A model generated the notes under the pieces. That model was not told where the DNA came from. It saw nothing but the letters and a program-made list of their open reading frames with translations, and searched no databases. Below are positions 28,272 through 37,157 of a DNA stretch of 64,000 bases, one piece after another. The stretch covers positions 1,328,169-1,392,168 of the forward strand of contig NZ_LFIJ01000001.1 in NCBI RefSeq assembly GCF_001187555.1, given 5' to 3'. Every line of letters begins with the position of its first letter. The stretch's first letter is position 1. Origin of the DNA: Gilvimarinus polysaccharolyticus. GTDB lineage: Bacteria; Pseudomonadota; Gammaproteobacteria; Pseudomonadales; Cellvibrionaceae. A program made the position numbers and the translations under genes.

Positions 28272-29030
28272 ATGAACGATTCAGCCCCATCTAATGACGA
28301 ACAACGCCGCCTCCAGACCGACACCCAACAAGAAGTAACAGCAACAAAACCGCAAAAGCGCGAGAGCCTGTTGGGCAACATACTGCTGAACATTGTTATT
28401 CCAACCTTAATACTCACCAAACTCAGCGGCGATGAATACCTAGGCACGCGCTGGGCCCTAGTAGTGGCGCTGGCGTTTCCGCTGGGCTACGGCTTGCGAG
28501 ATTTCTTAGTCAGACGTGAGTTTAACGTGTTTTCGGCGCTTGGTGGGGTCAGTATCCTGCTTACCGGCGGCATCAGCCTGCTAGAGCTCGACCCTCAGTA
28601 TATCGCAATCAAAGAAGCCGCTATTCCCGGCCTGATCGGCATTGCGACGATCATATCAATGAAAACCCGTTTTCCACTGGTTAGAACATTTTTGTACAAC
28701 GACAAAGTGTTAAAGGTCGACTTGATCGCCGAACGCCTAGAACATCATAACAACACCGCTGACTTTAACGTCGCCTTACGCAATGCCTCGTATTTAGTTG
28801 CCGCCTCTTTCTTCTTATCATCATTTCTTAACTATGTACTGGCCAAATGGCTGCTCATCAGCGAGCCCGGCACAGTGGCTTTTAACGAAGAGCTGGGTAA
28901 AATGACGGCATTAAGTTTCCCCGTTATCGCTCTACCCGCCACTATCGTTATGGCTATCGCGTTAATGTACTTATTTAAGCGCATAAAGCAGCTGACCGAG
29001 CTCAGCTTTGAAGAAGTCGTCAACAGCTAA
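28272..29030 (+). CDS. VC0807-like membrane protein
   Basis: This is a 252-residue integral membrane protein with about six hydrophobic segments (near residues 35-50, 60-78, 88-105, 118-130, 178-195 and 215-235) and a hydrophilic, Gln-rich N-terminus. The length and the pattern [23 protein letters not shown], with [14 protein letters not shown], fit the VC0807 family of unknown function. It is followed 16 nt later by yciI, which is the same neighbourhood seen near the yci genes in other gammaproteobacteria. A transport or septation-related role has not been established. Confidence 0.65.
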   Translation: MNDSAPSNDEQRRLQTDTQQEVTATKPQKRESLLGNILLNIVIPTLILTKLSGDEYLGTRWALVVALAFPLGYGLRDFLVRREFNVFSALGGVSILLTGGISLLELDPQYIAIKEAAIPGLIGIATIISMKTRFPLVRTFLYNDKVLKVDLIAERLEHHNNTADFNVALRNASYLVAASFFLSSFLNYVLAKWLLISEPGTVAFNEELGKMTALSFPVIALPATIVMAIALMYLFKRIKQLTELSFEEVVNS

Positions 29031-29046
29031 CAAAAGGATCCAACCT

Positions 29047-29346
29047 ATGCTCTACGCCATCATTAGCGAAGACGTCGCCAACAGCTTAGCAAAACGTAAA
29101 GAGGCCCGCGCCGATCATCTAGCACGGCTCAACTCATTATATGAAGCTGGCCGTCTGGTTATCGCCGGCCCGCATCCCGCCATCGACAGTAATGAGCCGG
29201 CCGAAGCCGGTTTTACTGGATCGCTAGTCGTAGCTGAGTTTGATTCATTAGAACAAGCTCAAACTTGGGCCGATGCCGATCCATACATCAGCGCAGGAGT
29301 GTACGCTAAGGTCAGCGTAAAACCCTTTAAACGGGTCTTACCCTAA
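29047..29346 (+). CDS. yciI: YciI family protein
   Basis: This 99-residue dimeric alpha+beta-barrel protein has its start at ATG 29047 with AAGGA 9 nt upstream; the open frame extends back to 29008 into the preceding gene. It carries the conserved [22 protein letters not shown] with the His-Asp pair, and the C-terminal [20 protein letters not shown]. YciI proteins resemble muconolactone isomerase-type enzymes, but the substrate is unknown. It is co-directional with the VC0807-like gene. Confidence 0.9.
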   Translation: MLYAIISEDVANSLAKRKEARADHLARLNSLYEAGRLVIAGPHPAIDSNEPAEAGFTGSLVVAEFDSLEQAQTWADADPYISAGVYAKVSVKPFKRVLP

Positions 29347-29358
29347 GCCGTGATCCGG

Positions 29359-29386
29359 TTGACACGCACCGGCACACGCATAATGT
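29359..29386 (+). promoter_or_regulatory. Putative promoter before the SH3-domain gene
   Basis: TTGACA (29359-29364), a perfect -35, is followed after 16 bp by TAATGT (29381-29386), a weak -10. It lies 43 nt before the GTG start. A CATAAT and a TACAAT nearby match the -10 better but at poor spacing. Confidence 0.35.
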
Positions 29387-29428
29387 ACAATAATCCGCTT
29401 TTGCAACTTAGATTCAAAAGGTACTCCA

Positions 29429-30130
29429 GTGACAACACCAACCACTTATTTGAAGACTCTGGTAACTGCAGCCATCTTCAGTGTTGGCCTAATCGGCATA
29501 CAGGCTAATGCCGAAACACAATACATTGCCGACACTTTACAGGTACCACTGCGCAGCGGCATGGGCAATCAGTATCGTATCGTCCATCGCGGGCTGCCAA
29601 GCGGCACTAAGCTTGAACTCATTAAACGCGATAGCGATGAGTCCGATGGCCACTGGGCACTGGTGCGCACTAAGGATGGACTAGAAGGCTGGGTGCGCGA
29701 ACAATACCTACTTAGCGAGCCAACCGCCGCTATAAAGCTTGCTCATCTTGAGCAAAAAATGGGACAGCTCGATGGCGACCAAACCGAGCTACTCGACGCC
29801 AATGAAGCGCTTGAAAACAACAACAAAGAACTCGCCCAGTCTTTATCTGAACTGCAAGATCAACATCAAAAAACCACAAGTGAATTCGCCGAACTGCGCA
29901 AACTATCGGGCAATACCATTGCCTTAAATGAACAATATCAAAAGCTCAATGAAAACTACCAATTACTGCAAACTCGGGCCGAAGTATTAAAAACCGACAA
30001 CGAGCGACTAAAAAATAATTTGCGCTATAAAGAATGGCTTATAGGCGCTGGCATATTGCTCAGCGGAATTATTTTATCGTTAATACTGCAGTCTTTTGGA
30101 CGCAGAAAACGGCGCTCCGAATGGGGTTAA
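29429..30130 (+). CDS. SH3-domain protein with coiled coil and membrane anchor (YgiM type)
   Basis: The product has 233 residues with a GTG start. A signal peptide (VTAAIFSVGLIGIQANA, cleavage near residue 29) precedes a bacterial SH3 domain (about 33-97: VPLRSGMGNQYRIVHRGLPSGTKL, then GWVREQYL). A coiled coil runs from about 100 to 198, then a C-terminal membrane helix (WLIGAGILLSGIILSLIL) and a basic tail (GRRKRRS). This is the TIGR04211/YgiM layout: periplasmic SH3 and coiled coil held at the inner membrane. The ligand is unknown; SH3b domains often bind peptidoglycan. Confidence 0.87.
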   Translation: MTTPTTYLKTLVTAAIFSVGLIGIQANAETQYIADTLQVPLRSGMGNQYRIVHRGLPSGTKLELIKRDSDESDGHWALVRTKDGLEGWVREQYLLSEPTAAIKLAHLEQKMGQLDGDQTELLDANEALENNNKELAQSLSELQDQHQKTTSEFAELRKLSGNTIALNEQYQKLNENYQLLQTRAEVLKTDNERLKNNLRYKEWLIGAGILLSGIILSLILQSFGRRKRRSEWG

Positions 30131-30183
30131 ACCCTCACTAAAAACAATCACGCCAACCGTATTATTTTTTAGGATATGCCACC

Positions 30184-30819
30184 ATGACACAACAGTTGTT
30201 CAAATTCATCGCCGCTATAAGCGTTTTTGTTATTTTATTAAGCAGTAACACCAGCTTCGCGGCCAATAAAGACAGCGACCAATACGTCACCTTTGAAACC
30301 GATTTGGGCACCCTGATTATTGAACTGTACCCAGAAAAGGCACCCGTAACCGTAGCCAACTTTTTAGCCTATGTAGACAACGGCTTTTATAATGGCACCA
30401 TATTCCACCGTGTTATTCCGGGTTTTGTGGTTCAAGGTGGTGGCTTTACTTTTGATTTTAACCGCAAAGAAACACTCCCACCCATTGTTAACGAGTCTGA
30501 CAATGGTCTAAAAAATCAGTACTTAACGCTATCAATGGCACGCACTAGCGCTATAAACAGCGCCACCAGCCAGTTCTTTATTAACCTTCAGCACAACCTT
30601 TCACTCGATGCGACAGAAGGTAAACTAGGTTATGCGGTATTCGCCAAAGTGATTGAAGGGGAAGCCGTTATCGAAAAGATAGTAGCCGAACCTCGTGGCG
30701 CATTCCGAGCCTATCGCGATGCCCCCAATGCTGCCGTTCGAATTTTAAAAGCAAGCCGAGGCAAAGTAAAAAAAGCCGCTAGCTCAGGTTCTAAATTAAA
30801 GGAGATGATTGCCCAGTGA
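30184..30819 (+). CDS. ppiA: Periplasmic cyclophilin-type peptidyl-prolyl isomerase
   Basis: The enzyme isomerises peptide bonds before proline in the periplasm. It has 211 residues with a signal peptide (FIAAISVFVILLSSNTSFAA, cleavage near residue 24). The cyclophilin core shows IFHRVIPGFVVQGGG with the catalytic Arg, then ATSQFFINLQHN and GYAVFAKVIEG. The bacterial replacement of the usual Trp is typical. A basic C-terminal tail is extra. The stop overlaps the pdxJ start by 4 nt (GTGA), an unusual coupling. Confidence 0.9.
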   Translation: MTQQLFKFIAAISVFVILLSSNTSFAANKDSDQYVTFETDLGTLIIELYPEKAPVTVANFLAYVDNGFYNGTIFHRVIPGFVVQGGGFTFDFNRKETLPPIVNESDNGLKNQYLTLSMARTSAINSATSQFFINLQHNLSLDATEGKLGYAVFAKVIEGEAVIEKIVAEPRGAFRAYRDAPNAAVRILKASRGKVKKAASSGSKLKEMIAQ

Positions 30820-31601
30820 GCACTGCGTTAAGTGTGAACCTCAACAAAATTGCCTTACTGCGTAATTCACGTGAAGGTGACTTTCCCAGTGTTCTAACCC
30901 ACGGAAAAATATGCCTCGATGCCGGCGCCGACGGCTTGACCGTACACCCACGCCCCGACCAAAGACATATTCGCCCCCAGGATGTGTATCAACTAGCCGA
31001 ACTAGTTGCCAATCACACAGGCATTGAATTTAACATCGAAGGTAATCCGTTCGCTCAAGCGCTCGGGGATTACCCAGGACTGCTCACTCTGGTCGAAGAA
31101 ACCCGCCCACATCAATGTACTTTAGTGCCCGATGCCGACAATCAACTGACATCCGATCACGGTTTTGACTTAACCACCAGCCGTGATCAACTGCAGCCTA
31201 TTATTGCTCGACTGCATCAACTTGGCGTTCGTATCAGTCTGTTTATGGATCCAGATCCAGAGCAAATTCGTCTCGCGGCGGCGCTTGGGGTCGAGCGTAT
31301 CGAGCTTTACACTGGTCCCTACGCACAGTGTTTTTCAGTGGACAATGAGCAAGCAGAGCAGCAGCTGGCCCGCTATCGCACTGCAGCTGACATCGCCCAG
31401 CAGTGCGGCCTTGAAATTAACGCCGGACACGATTTAAACCTAAAAAATCTGCCAACCTTTCTCACCATACCCAACATTGCAGAGGTATCGATTGGTCACG
31501 CATTAACGGTAGACGCCCTTAACCTAGGGCTTGCTAACGCCGTTGCAGCCTATCGCAACATCTGCCAGCATAAAACCGCAGCCGGGATACACTTAATGTA
31601 A
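30816..31601 (+). CDS. pdxJ: Pyridoxine 5'-phosphate synthase, divergent lineage
   Basis: PdxJ condenses 1-deoxyxylulose 5-phosphate with 3-amino-2-oxopropyl phosphate to make the vitamin B6 ring. The protein has 261 residues (E. coli 243) and starts at GTG 30816. Active-site features are intact: NLNKIALLRNSR, TVHPRPDQRHI with both His, Glu in NIEGNP, GLEINAGHDLNL and EVSIGHAL. The TVHPRPDxRHI form and extra length differ from the TVHLREDRRHI form usual in gammaproteobacteria. It sits after a cyclophilin gene rather than in the era-recO-pdxJ-acpS cluster, which suggests transfer or a second copy. Confidence 0.9.
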   Translation: MSTALSVNLNKIALLRNSREGDFPSVLTHGKICLDAGADGLTVHPRPDQRHIRPQDVYQLAELVANHTGIEFNIEGNPFAQALGDYPGLLTLVEETRPHQCTLVPDADNQLTSDHGFDLTTSRDQLQPIIARLHQLGVRISLFMDPDPEQIRLAAALGVERIELYTGPYAQCFSVDNEQAEQQLARYRTAADIAQQCGLEINAGHDLNLKNLPTFLTIPNIAEVSIGHALTVDALNLGLANAVAAYRNICQHKTAAGIHLM

Positions 31602-31704
31602 GCATTAATGGGCCTGCTAGCGATCGACGCCAGTTTTATATCAAACTACACACCGGCCAATAACAATAATTGTTACGGCAACGCCTCATCAGTGGAATAT
31701 CATC

Positions 31705-32469
31705 ATGCAGCGTGACAGCGACGCCTATCTTACCAAAAAACAATTTTTTAACACTCTGCTTACCGTTTACGGACGTAAGCCTGTGCTTGAAGCACTGCAA
31801 CAACCGGGTATCGAGGTGTATCGCTTACACTTGGCGCAAAGCAACAAGCGTGGCGGTATTATTGATGAGATTTTAATGGCAGCAGAAAAACGTGGTGCCG
31901 AAATTGCCTATCACGATCGCGCAGCATTGGCCCGAATTTCTAAAAATGCAAAACAAGATCAAGGCGTTGCGGTTGATTTAATCTGTCAAAAATTTACCAC
32001 CACAAACGATTTCTTGGCAAAACACAGCAAACAAAACTGCAATTTACTGGCGCTAGATGGCATCACTAACCCTCAAAATCTTGGCATGATTATTCGAAGC
32101 GCTTGCGCCGGTAATATTGACGGTATTATTTTGCCAGAAAAGGGCTGCGCGCAAATAGATCCACTGGTGATTAAAGCCAGCGCTGGAACTGTATTTAAGG
32201 CTCCCATATTACGTACAACAGAGCCATTAGCGACGACTCTTAGAAAGTTTCGCGATGCCCACTACAATGTTACGGGGCTTTCGTCACACGCGGACCAAAG
32301 CCTCAAGAGTTACACTGGAAATCAAACCATTTTTGTCTTAGGTAACGAGACCGACGGCGTTTCTCGTGCTGTGCAGGATGCCTGTAATAACTGGGTCAAG
32401 ATTCCCATGAACAACCAAGTCGAATCACTCAATGTTGCGGTTACAGCGGCTTTGATCGCGTTTCGCTAA
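31705..32469 (+). CDS. TrmH/SpoU family RNA 2'-O-methyltransferase
   Basis: This SPOUT-fold methyltransferase has 254 residues. The N-terminal substrate-binding domain (VYGRKPVLEALQQPGIEVYRL) resembles RlmB/TrmH. The C-terminal knot has motif 1 (TNPQNLGMIIRSA, with Asn and Arg), motif 2 (FVLGNETDGVS) and motif 3 (IPMNNQVESLNVAVTAAL). It therefore very probably methylates a ribose 2'-OH in rRNA or tRNA using SAM. The target cannot be told from sequence. A strong hairpin follows. Confidence 0.9.
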   Translation: MQRDSDAYLTKKQFFNTLLTVYGRKPVLEALQQPGIEVYRLHLAQSNKRGGIIDEILMAAEKRGAEIAYHDRAALARISKNAKQDQGVAVDLICQKFTTTNDFLAKHSKQNCNLLALDGITNPQNLGMIIRSACAGNIDGIILPEKGCAQIDPLVIKASAGTVFKAPILRTTEPLATTLRKFRDAHYNVTGLSSHADQSLKSYTGNQTIFVLGNETDGVSRAVQDACNNWVKIPMNNQVESLNVAVTAALIAFR

Positions 32470-32487
32470 GGGGCTAATGACGGCTAG

Positions 32488-32517
32488 CCAAAACGCCACT
32501 CTAAAGTGGCGTTTTGG
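32488..32517. terminator. Terminator hairpin between SpoU gene and amtB
   Basis: A perfect 13-bp stem, CCAAAACGCCACT (32488-32500) with AGTGGCGTTTTGG (32505-32517), has a CTAA loop. It lies between convergent genes and so probably works in both directions; GGCTTT follows on the plus strand. Confidence 0.7.
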
Positions 32518-32555
32518 GGCTTTAGAATAAACCAGCTACAACGAAACTCTTAGCC

Positions 32556-33863
32556 TTACAGCTTGTAACCCTCTTCTTCATGCATGGTGATATCAAGCCC
32601 CTGCAATTCGTCTTCTCGAGAAACACGCAAACCAGAAGTTAATACCCCCGTCAGCTTTAAAATCAAATAGGTGATAACCGCCGTATAACCAAAAGTAATG
32701 ATCACTCCGAGAAATTGCACCCAAACTTGACCAGACATGCCATCGACCACCGAAGAAAAACCATGTCCACTAAACACACCCAAATTAGGCGAAGCAAACA
32801 CACCGGCGAGTAATGTACCCAAAATACCGCCCACACCGTGCACCGGAAAAACATCCAGTGAATCATCAATTTTCCAAACCCGTTTTACCAGCTGGGTCAT
32901 AAAAAAGCACACCACACCAGCCAGCAAGCCAATCACCAGCGCACCACCTGGCCCAACATATCCCGATGCTGGGGTGATAGTACCTAGACCTGCCACCATA
33001 CCGGTTACGATCCCTAGAACGCTGGGCTTTCTAAATTTAATCCATTCGATGGTCATCCATGACAACGAGCCGGCCGCTGCCGAAATATGAGTCACCAACA
33101 TTGCCATAGAGGCGTCACCATTTGCCGCCAACGCACTGCCACCATTAAAACCAAACCAGCCCACCCACAGCAACCCCGCCCCGGTTACCGTCATGGTCAT
33201 ATTGTGGGGCGGCATCGGGACGGTTTCAAAACCATTGCGATTACCCAACACCAAAGCTGCCACCAACGCAGCAACACCCGCAGTAATATGCACCACGGTA
33301 CCGCCAGCAAAATCCAACAGTCCCCAACGTCCAAGAAAACCGCCACCCCATACCCAATGGCATACCGGCACATAAACGAACAACAACCATAGCGCCGAGA
33401 AAATCAGCATCGACGAGAACTTCATCCGCTCGACAAAGGCACCCACAATAAGCGCCGGAGTAATAATCGCAAAGGTCATCTGAAACAATGCAAAAAGCGA
33501 CTCGGGGATATCGCCGGCCAACGTATCCTTGTCGATACCGCTAAACATAGCGTGGCTAAAGTCGCCAATAAAAGCATTACCTTCACCAAAGCTTAAGCTG
33601 TAACCCACAATCATCCATAGCAGTGATGCTACACAGGCAACAGCAAAGCACTGCATCATCACCGATAAAATATTCTTACTGCGTACCAAACCACCGTAAA
33701 ACAACGATAAGCCTGGCAACGTCATAAACAGTACCAGCGCGGTAGTGGTTAAAATCCACGCGGTATTAGCGCCGCTGAGCTCTTGAGAAAATGCCGCCGG
33801 CGACGCCAACAGCAAAGCGGTAAGCGGCGCTACCCACAGCCACTTGCGAGTTAAAAATGTCAT
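32556..33863 (-). CDS. amtB: Ammonium transporter AmtB
   Basis: This inner-membrane channel imports ammonia/ammonium. It has 435 residues with a signal peptide (ALLLASPAAFSQE) and eleven expected helices. The conserved pore histidines are His192 (GGTVVHITAG) and His342 (DVFPVHGVGG), and LFYGGLVRSKN and DDSLDVFPVHG are family signatures. No glnK gene is adjacent within this window and no well-spaced sigma54 site is visible upstream, unlike the classic glnK-amtB arrangement. It is convergent with the SpoU gene. Confidence 0.97.
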   Translation of the reverse strand: MTFLTRKWLWVAPLTALLLASPAAFSQELSGANTAWILTTTALVLFMTLPGLSLFYGGLVRSKNILSVMMQCFAVACVASLLWMIVGYSLSFGEGNAFIGDFSHAMFSGIDKDTLAGDIPESLFALFQMTFAIITPALIVGAFVERMKFSSMLIFSALWLLFVYVPVCHWVWGGGFLGRWGLLDFAGGTVVHITAGVAALVAALVLGNRNGFETVPMPPHNMTMTVTGAGLLWVGWFGFNGGSALAANGDASMAMLVTHISAAAGSLSWMTIEWIKFRKPSVLGIVTGMVAGLGTITPASGYVGPGGALVIGLLAGVVCFFMTQLVKRVWKIDDSLDVFPVHGVGGILGTLLAGVFASPNLGVFSGHGFSSVVDGMSGQVWVQFLGVIITFGYTAVITYLILKLTGVLTSGLRVSREDELQGLDITMHEEEGYKL

Positions 33864-34140
33864 GGTATTCCTATTATTATCAATGTGCGGCTATCATTAT
33901 GATGGTGCGCAATTAATTAAGGCACGTAAAGAGGCACTGTAACATGCCACTTTTAACAAACTGCAACAGTATCGTACCTGCGCACAGAAACATGCACTTT
34001 TTATGCCCCCAATAAAAAGCTATTTATTTCAATGGGTTATGATTGCCAAGCGGATATTTCAGCAGAAAACAAGCACTACGAGAGGGCAGCAATTTTATAC
34101 CGGACTCTTTTTGGTGCGCCAGAGCCCCGGTAGTGGGCAA

Positions 34141-36132
34141 TTATTGCTCGCGCGGATGAAAACGCCGAATAGCGTCTTTTAGACGTACCAGCGCCTCTGC
34201 TGAGTTGGCATAACTGGCTCGCTCAAACAGAGCGGTTAAAGTATCAATATCGGCGCTTAAATCTGGACGTTCACGAGCAACCCGGGCGGCGTATTGCCGC
34301 GGGGCTTCGCCCATATTACGCGTCAAACCTATACGCTGTAACTTGCGGCACAGTTGAATATAGGCCAATTCAGCTGGAGGTAAATTAGGCTTATGCCGGC
34401 GTAATAAAGGCAACAACAACAAAATCGCCACACAAGCCACCACTGCGATCACCAGCAGCGCCAATTGCCAACCACGAATTTGTCCAAACCATTTACTTAA
34501 TAACGCTTGTTGGGCACTGCTATCGTAGCCCATAACCCACAACTGCCAACGATAATTGAGCGCATCCCAGCGCAGCTGTAAGCTGCCTAAAAACTCAAAA
34601 CGACGACCAAACGAGTTACCCAACAGCCTACTATCATCTTCGCTAAGTGAGTACTCCACACCCTGCTCAATACGCTCGGGAGCAACTGCAGCGGTAGGGT
34701 CTATCCTTACCCAACCTTTACCCGCCAACCACACCTCAGCCCATGCGTGAGCATCGTACTGGCGCACAACCAAATAGTCTTCATCGCTATTAATCTGTCC
34801 ACCTTGGTAACCCACGACAACTCGCGCGGGGATGCCCGCCGCTCGCATAAAAAACACAAAGCTACCGGCAAAGTGCTCACAAAAACCTGCCTGTGACTGC
34901 CACAAAAACTCATCCACGGTATGCTCACCTAAACGTGGCGGCTGTAAGGTGTAATGGAATCGTTGATGATAAAGATCTAACAGCCGTTCAAGTAGTGCCT
35001 CTGCACTTGTGGCCTCGGCGCGCCACTGTTGCGCCAAACGCTTAGTTACCGGATTAGCTTCGGCAGGCAAAGCTGTATTCATTTCTCGCTCTTTGTCAGA
35101 GAGCCCCTCAGCCTGCAGTTGGTAATTAAATGCCGAGCTTACACTGTATTGTTTGCGCTGATTCACTGCCCGCGTATTGTAAAGCGTTAACCCTGGGCTC
35201 ACCCGAGCATCAGCGGGAACCTCGGCAAACGCCGCCAACACATACAACCAATTTTTAGCTGTAGGTTCAAGTAACACCTGATAATCCAAGCGCTCATCCC
35301 CCAAAGTCAGTGCCTCGCGCCAGCTTTGCCATTGTGTACTCGCCCTGCCCCGCTGAACATCCTGAAACCCACTTTGACTCCAAGTTCTACCATCAAAAGC
35401 GTCAAACACCAGTGCACGCCAATACAACTGACGCGAAGAGGGAATCTCGCCATTAAAGCTCACTCGAAATGCCAACTCACCAGAACGCATTAAGTTACTA
35501 AAATCGCCCGGTGCCATTGAGTCGCTAACCCCAGTAAGACCTGCTGATTTATTTAACGGCACAGTCCACAGCGCACCAAATCTTGGTACCACTAAAAACA
35601 GCACTAACATAATAGGTAATGCTTGCAGTGCTAACACGATAAGTCGCTTGCACTGCGCAACAACCGTCACCGGCCCCGCCGAACCATTAATGGCCAACAA
35701 AACACCAGTAACCGCTAACAGCGACACCAAACCATATAATGAGCTTATCAACGATGCGGCAAATAACAGCTGCGTACCGGTAACAAAATAAGCGAGATAG
35801 CCGAGCAAATAAAAATCACTGGGGCGCTTAAGTTCGATTAGCTTAAGCACAAACCCCGCGACCAACAGACTCAACATCGCCTGCATGCCAAAGCTGCCCT
35901 TAAAACTTAACAACAGCCCCACACAGACAACCACCACCAATAAAAAACGCACTGATTTATTGGGAAACGACCAATCTCTTACGGCAATCCCCCAGCGCCA
36001 ACCCCCAACCACAACTGCCAGCGCCATCAACCAAACGGGCACCTCAAATATCAACGGCAACAGAACGATCAGCTGAGCGATCAACATCCAAAGTAAACTT
36101 TGATGCGATATCCGATTGGCAGTTTGATTCAT
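34141..36132 (-). CDS. tgpA: TgpA-type transglutaminase-like membrane protein (DUF3488)
   Basis: The product has 663 residues. The first 190 or so form about six membrane helices (DUF3488). A periplasmic transglutaminase-like domain follows with Cys in QAGFCEHFAGSF (about residue 415), His in YDAHAWAEVW (about 459) and Asp in GWVRIDPTA (about 476), so the triad is complete. Another membrane helix lies near residue 560 and a short cytoplasmic DUF4129-like end follows. The P. aeruginosa homologue TgpA is essential. It overlaps the DUF58 gene by 4 nt, as the last gene of the moxR operon. Confidence 0.93.
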   Translation of the reverse strand: MNQTANRISHQSLLWMLIAQLIVLLPLIFEVPVWLMALAVVVGGWRWGIAVRDWSFPNKSVRFLLVVVVCVGLLLSFKGSFGMQAMLSLLVAGFVLKLIELKRPSDFYLLGYLAYFVTGTQLLFAASLISSLYGLVSLLAVTGVLLAINGSAGPVTVVAQCKRLIVLALQALPIMLVLFLVVPRFGALWTVPLNKSAGLTGVSDSMAPGDFSNLMRSGELAFRVSFNGEIPSSRQLYWRALVFDAFDGRTWSQSGFQDVQRGRASTQWQSWREALTLGDERLDYQVLLEPTAKNWLYVLAAFAEVPADARVSPGLTLYNTRAVNQRKQYSVSSAFNYQLQAEGLSDKEREMNTALPAEANPVTKRLAQQWRAEATSAEALLERLLDLYHQRFHYTLQPPRLGEHTVDEFLWQSQAGFCEHFAGSFVFFMRAAGIPARVVVGYQGGQINSDEDYLVVRQYDAHAWAEVWLAGKGWVRIDPTAAVAPERIEQGVEYSLSEDDSRLLGNSFGRRFEFLGSLQLRWDALNYRWQLWVMGYDSSAQQALLSKWFGQIRGWQLALLVIAVVACVAILLLLPLLRRHKPNLPPAELAYIQLCRKLQRIGLTRNMGEAPRQYAARVARERPDLSADIDTLTALFERASYANSAEALVRLKDAIRRFHPREQ

Positions 36133-37100
36133 CGCGGGGTACTCTCTAATTCAAACAATGCCAATGCTCGAAGTACCTGCGACAAGTGTGTTTGTCCACT
36201 TGCCGGTTCAATACAGTGATCAAGCAGTCGCAAGCCAAACGTCCGCCCCGCTCGATGCCAGTCCAAGGCGAGATAACACAAGCCCGACAAACGAGCTTCG
36301 CGCTCGCCAGACAAAGCACGAAAATCCAGCCACAGATCATCCAAAGCCACATCGGCATATTGCTTAACCTGTAGACCAGCACCTCGGGCGTATAGCTTCC
36401 AGGCAATATGAGCCAATGGCGCACCAGGCTGATAGCGCTTAAAACCCTCAAAGTCGTCACCGCGTGCAATCAAGGACTGTTTTTCGCCATGACTACGGTT
36501 AAGTAAAGGTGGGGCAGCTACGGGGATGGGGTGCGGATAGACCAATAAATTTACGTCAAATCTAACCCACGACCAAGTTCTTACCAAACCTAAGGGAAAA
36601 TAGCTTTTCACTAAAATACGCTCGGGGGTAAACCAACCTCGACGTAGTGTTTGCACACTTAACGCTACCTGCGTCTCCCCTCCTGCGGCCACATCCGTTA
36701 GCACCGAGTGCTCGGTATCGCAGGCCAGTTGTAACTGACCTGCACGCGCACGACCTTTTGCCTGAATGCGCACGGGCATTACTAATCGCTCACCAGCAAA
36801 AACAGGTACAGCTGCGAGCGCGGTTAGTTGCAAGCCAGCTAAATTGCGAAATGCGTGAATAATGGCAACAATAAACAAGCTAATTAAAAAAAAGCTTGCC
36901 GCCAACACTAAATTATTTTCGTAATTGGTGCCGAGCAGCCAGAGCAAGCTCACCGCGAAAAAAAAACCAAGCCCTGCTCTACTGGGCAACACATAGATCG
37001 CACGATGGCGTAAAACAACAGACTTTTGTGGTGTTATTCGACGCTTTGCCCAGCGCCAAAACCATGCTTCTGCACGCTTACTGAAAATGGAACTTGTCAT
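36129..37100 (-). CDS. DUF58 domain protein
   Basis: The product has 323 residues. Two membrane helices lie near residues 35-55 and 58-80 (GLGFFFAVSLLWLLGTNYENN...), then a beta-rich part and the DUF58 core (RGDDFEGFKRYQPGAPLAHIAWKLYARGAGLQVKQYA). DUF58 proteins belong to MoxR-linked operons where a MoxR ATPase acts as a chaperone on VWA- or DUF58-type partners. The start is ATG 37100, and the stop overlaps tgpA by ATGA. The role is inferred from family and context only. Confidence 0.9.
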   Translation of the reverse strand: MTSSIFSKRAEAWFWRWAKRRITPQKSVVLRHRAIYVLPSRAGLGFFFAVSLLWLLGTNYENNLVLAASFFLISLFIVAIIHAFRNLAGLQLTALAAVPVFAGERLVMPVRIQAKGRARAGQLQLACDTEHSVLTDVAAGGETQVALSVQTLRRGWFTPERILVKSYFPLGLVRTWSWVRFDVNLLVYPHPIPVAAPPLLNRSHGEKQSLIARGDDFEGFKRYQPGAPLAHIAWKLYARGAGLQVKQYADVALDDLWLDFRALSGEREARLSGLCYLALDWHRAGRTFGLRLLDHCIEPASGQTHLSQVLRALALFELESTPR

Positions 37101-37157
37101 TTAAAACGTCCGCCAAAGATCACGCGAGGCGTAAAAGAACATCCAAACAAACAACGC

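Noticed and set aside
33864-34140. Possible sigma54 promoter for amtB (minus strand TGGCATG followed by TGC)
   Set aside because: GG and GC are 11 bp apart instead of the 10 bp needed, and the -12 half lacks TTGC. A second candidate is off by two.
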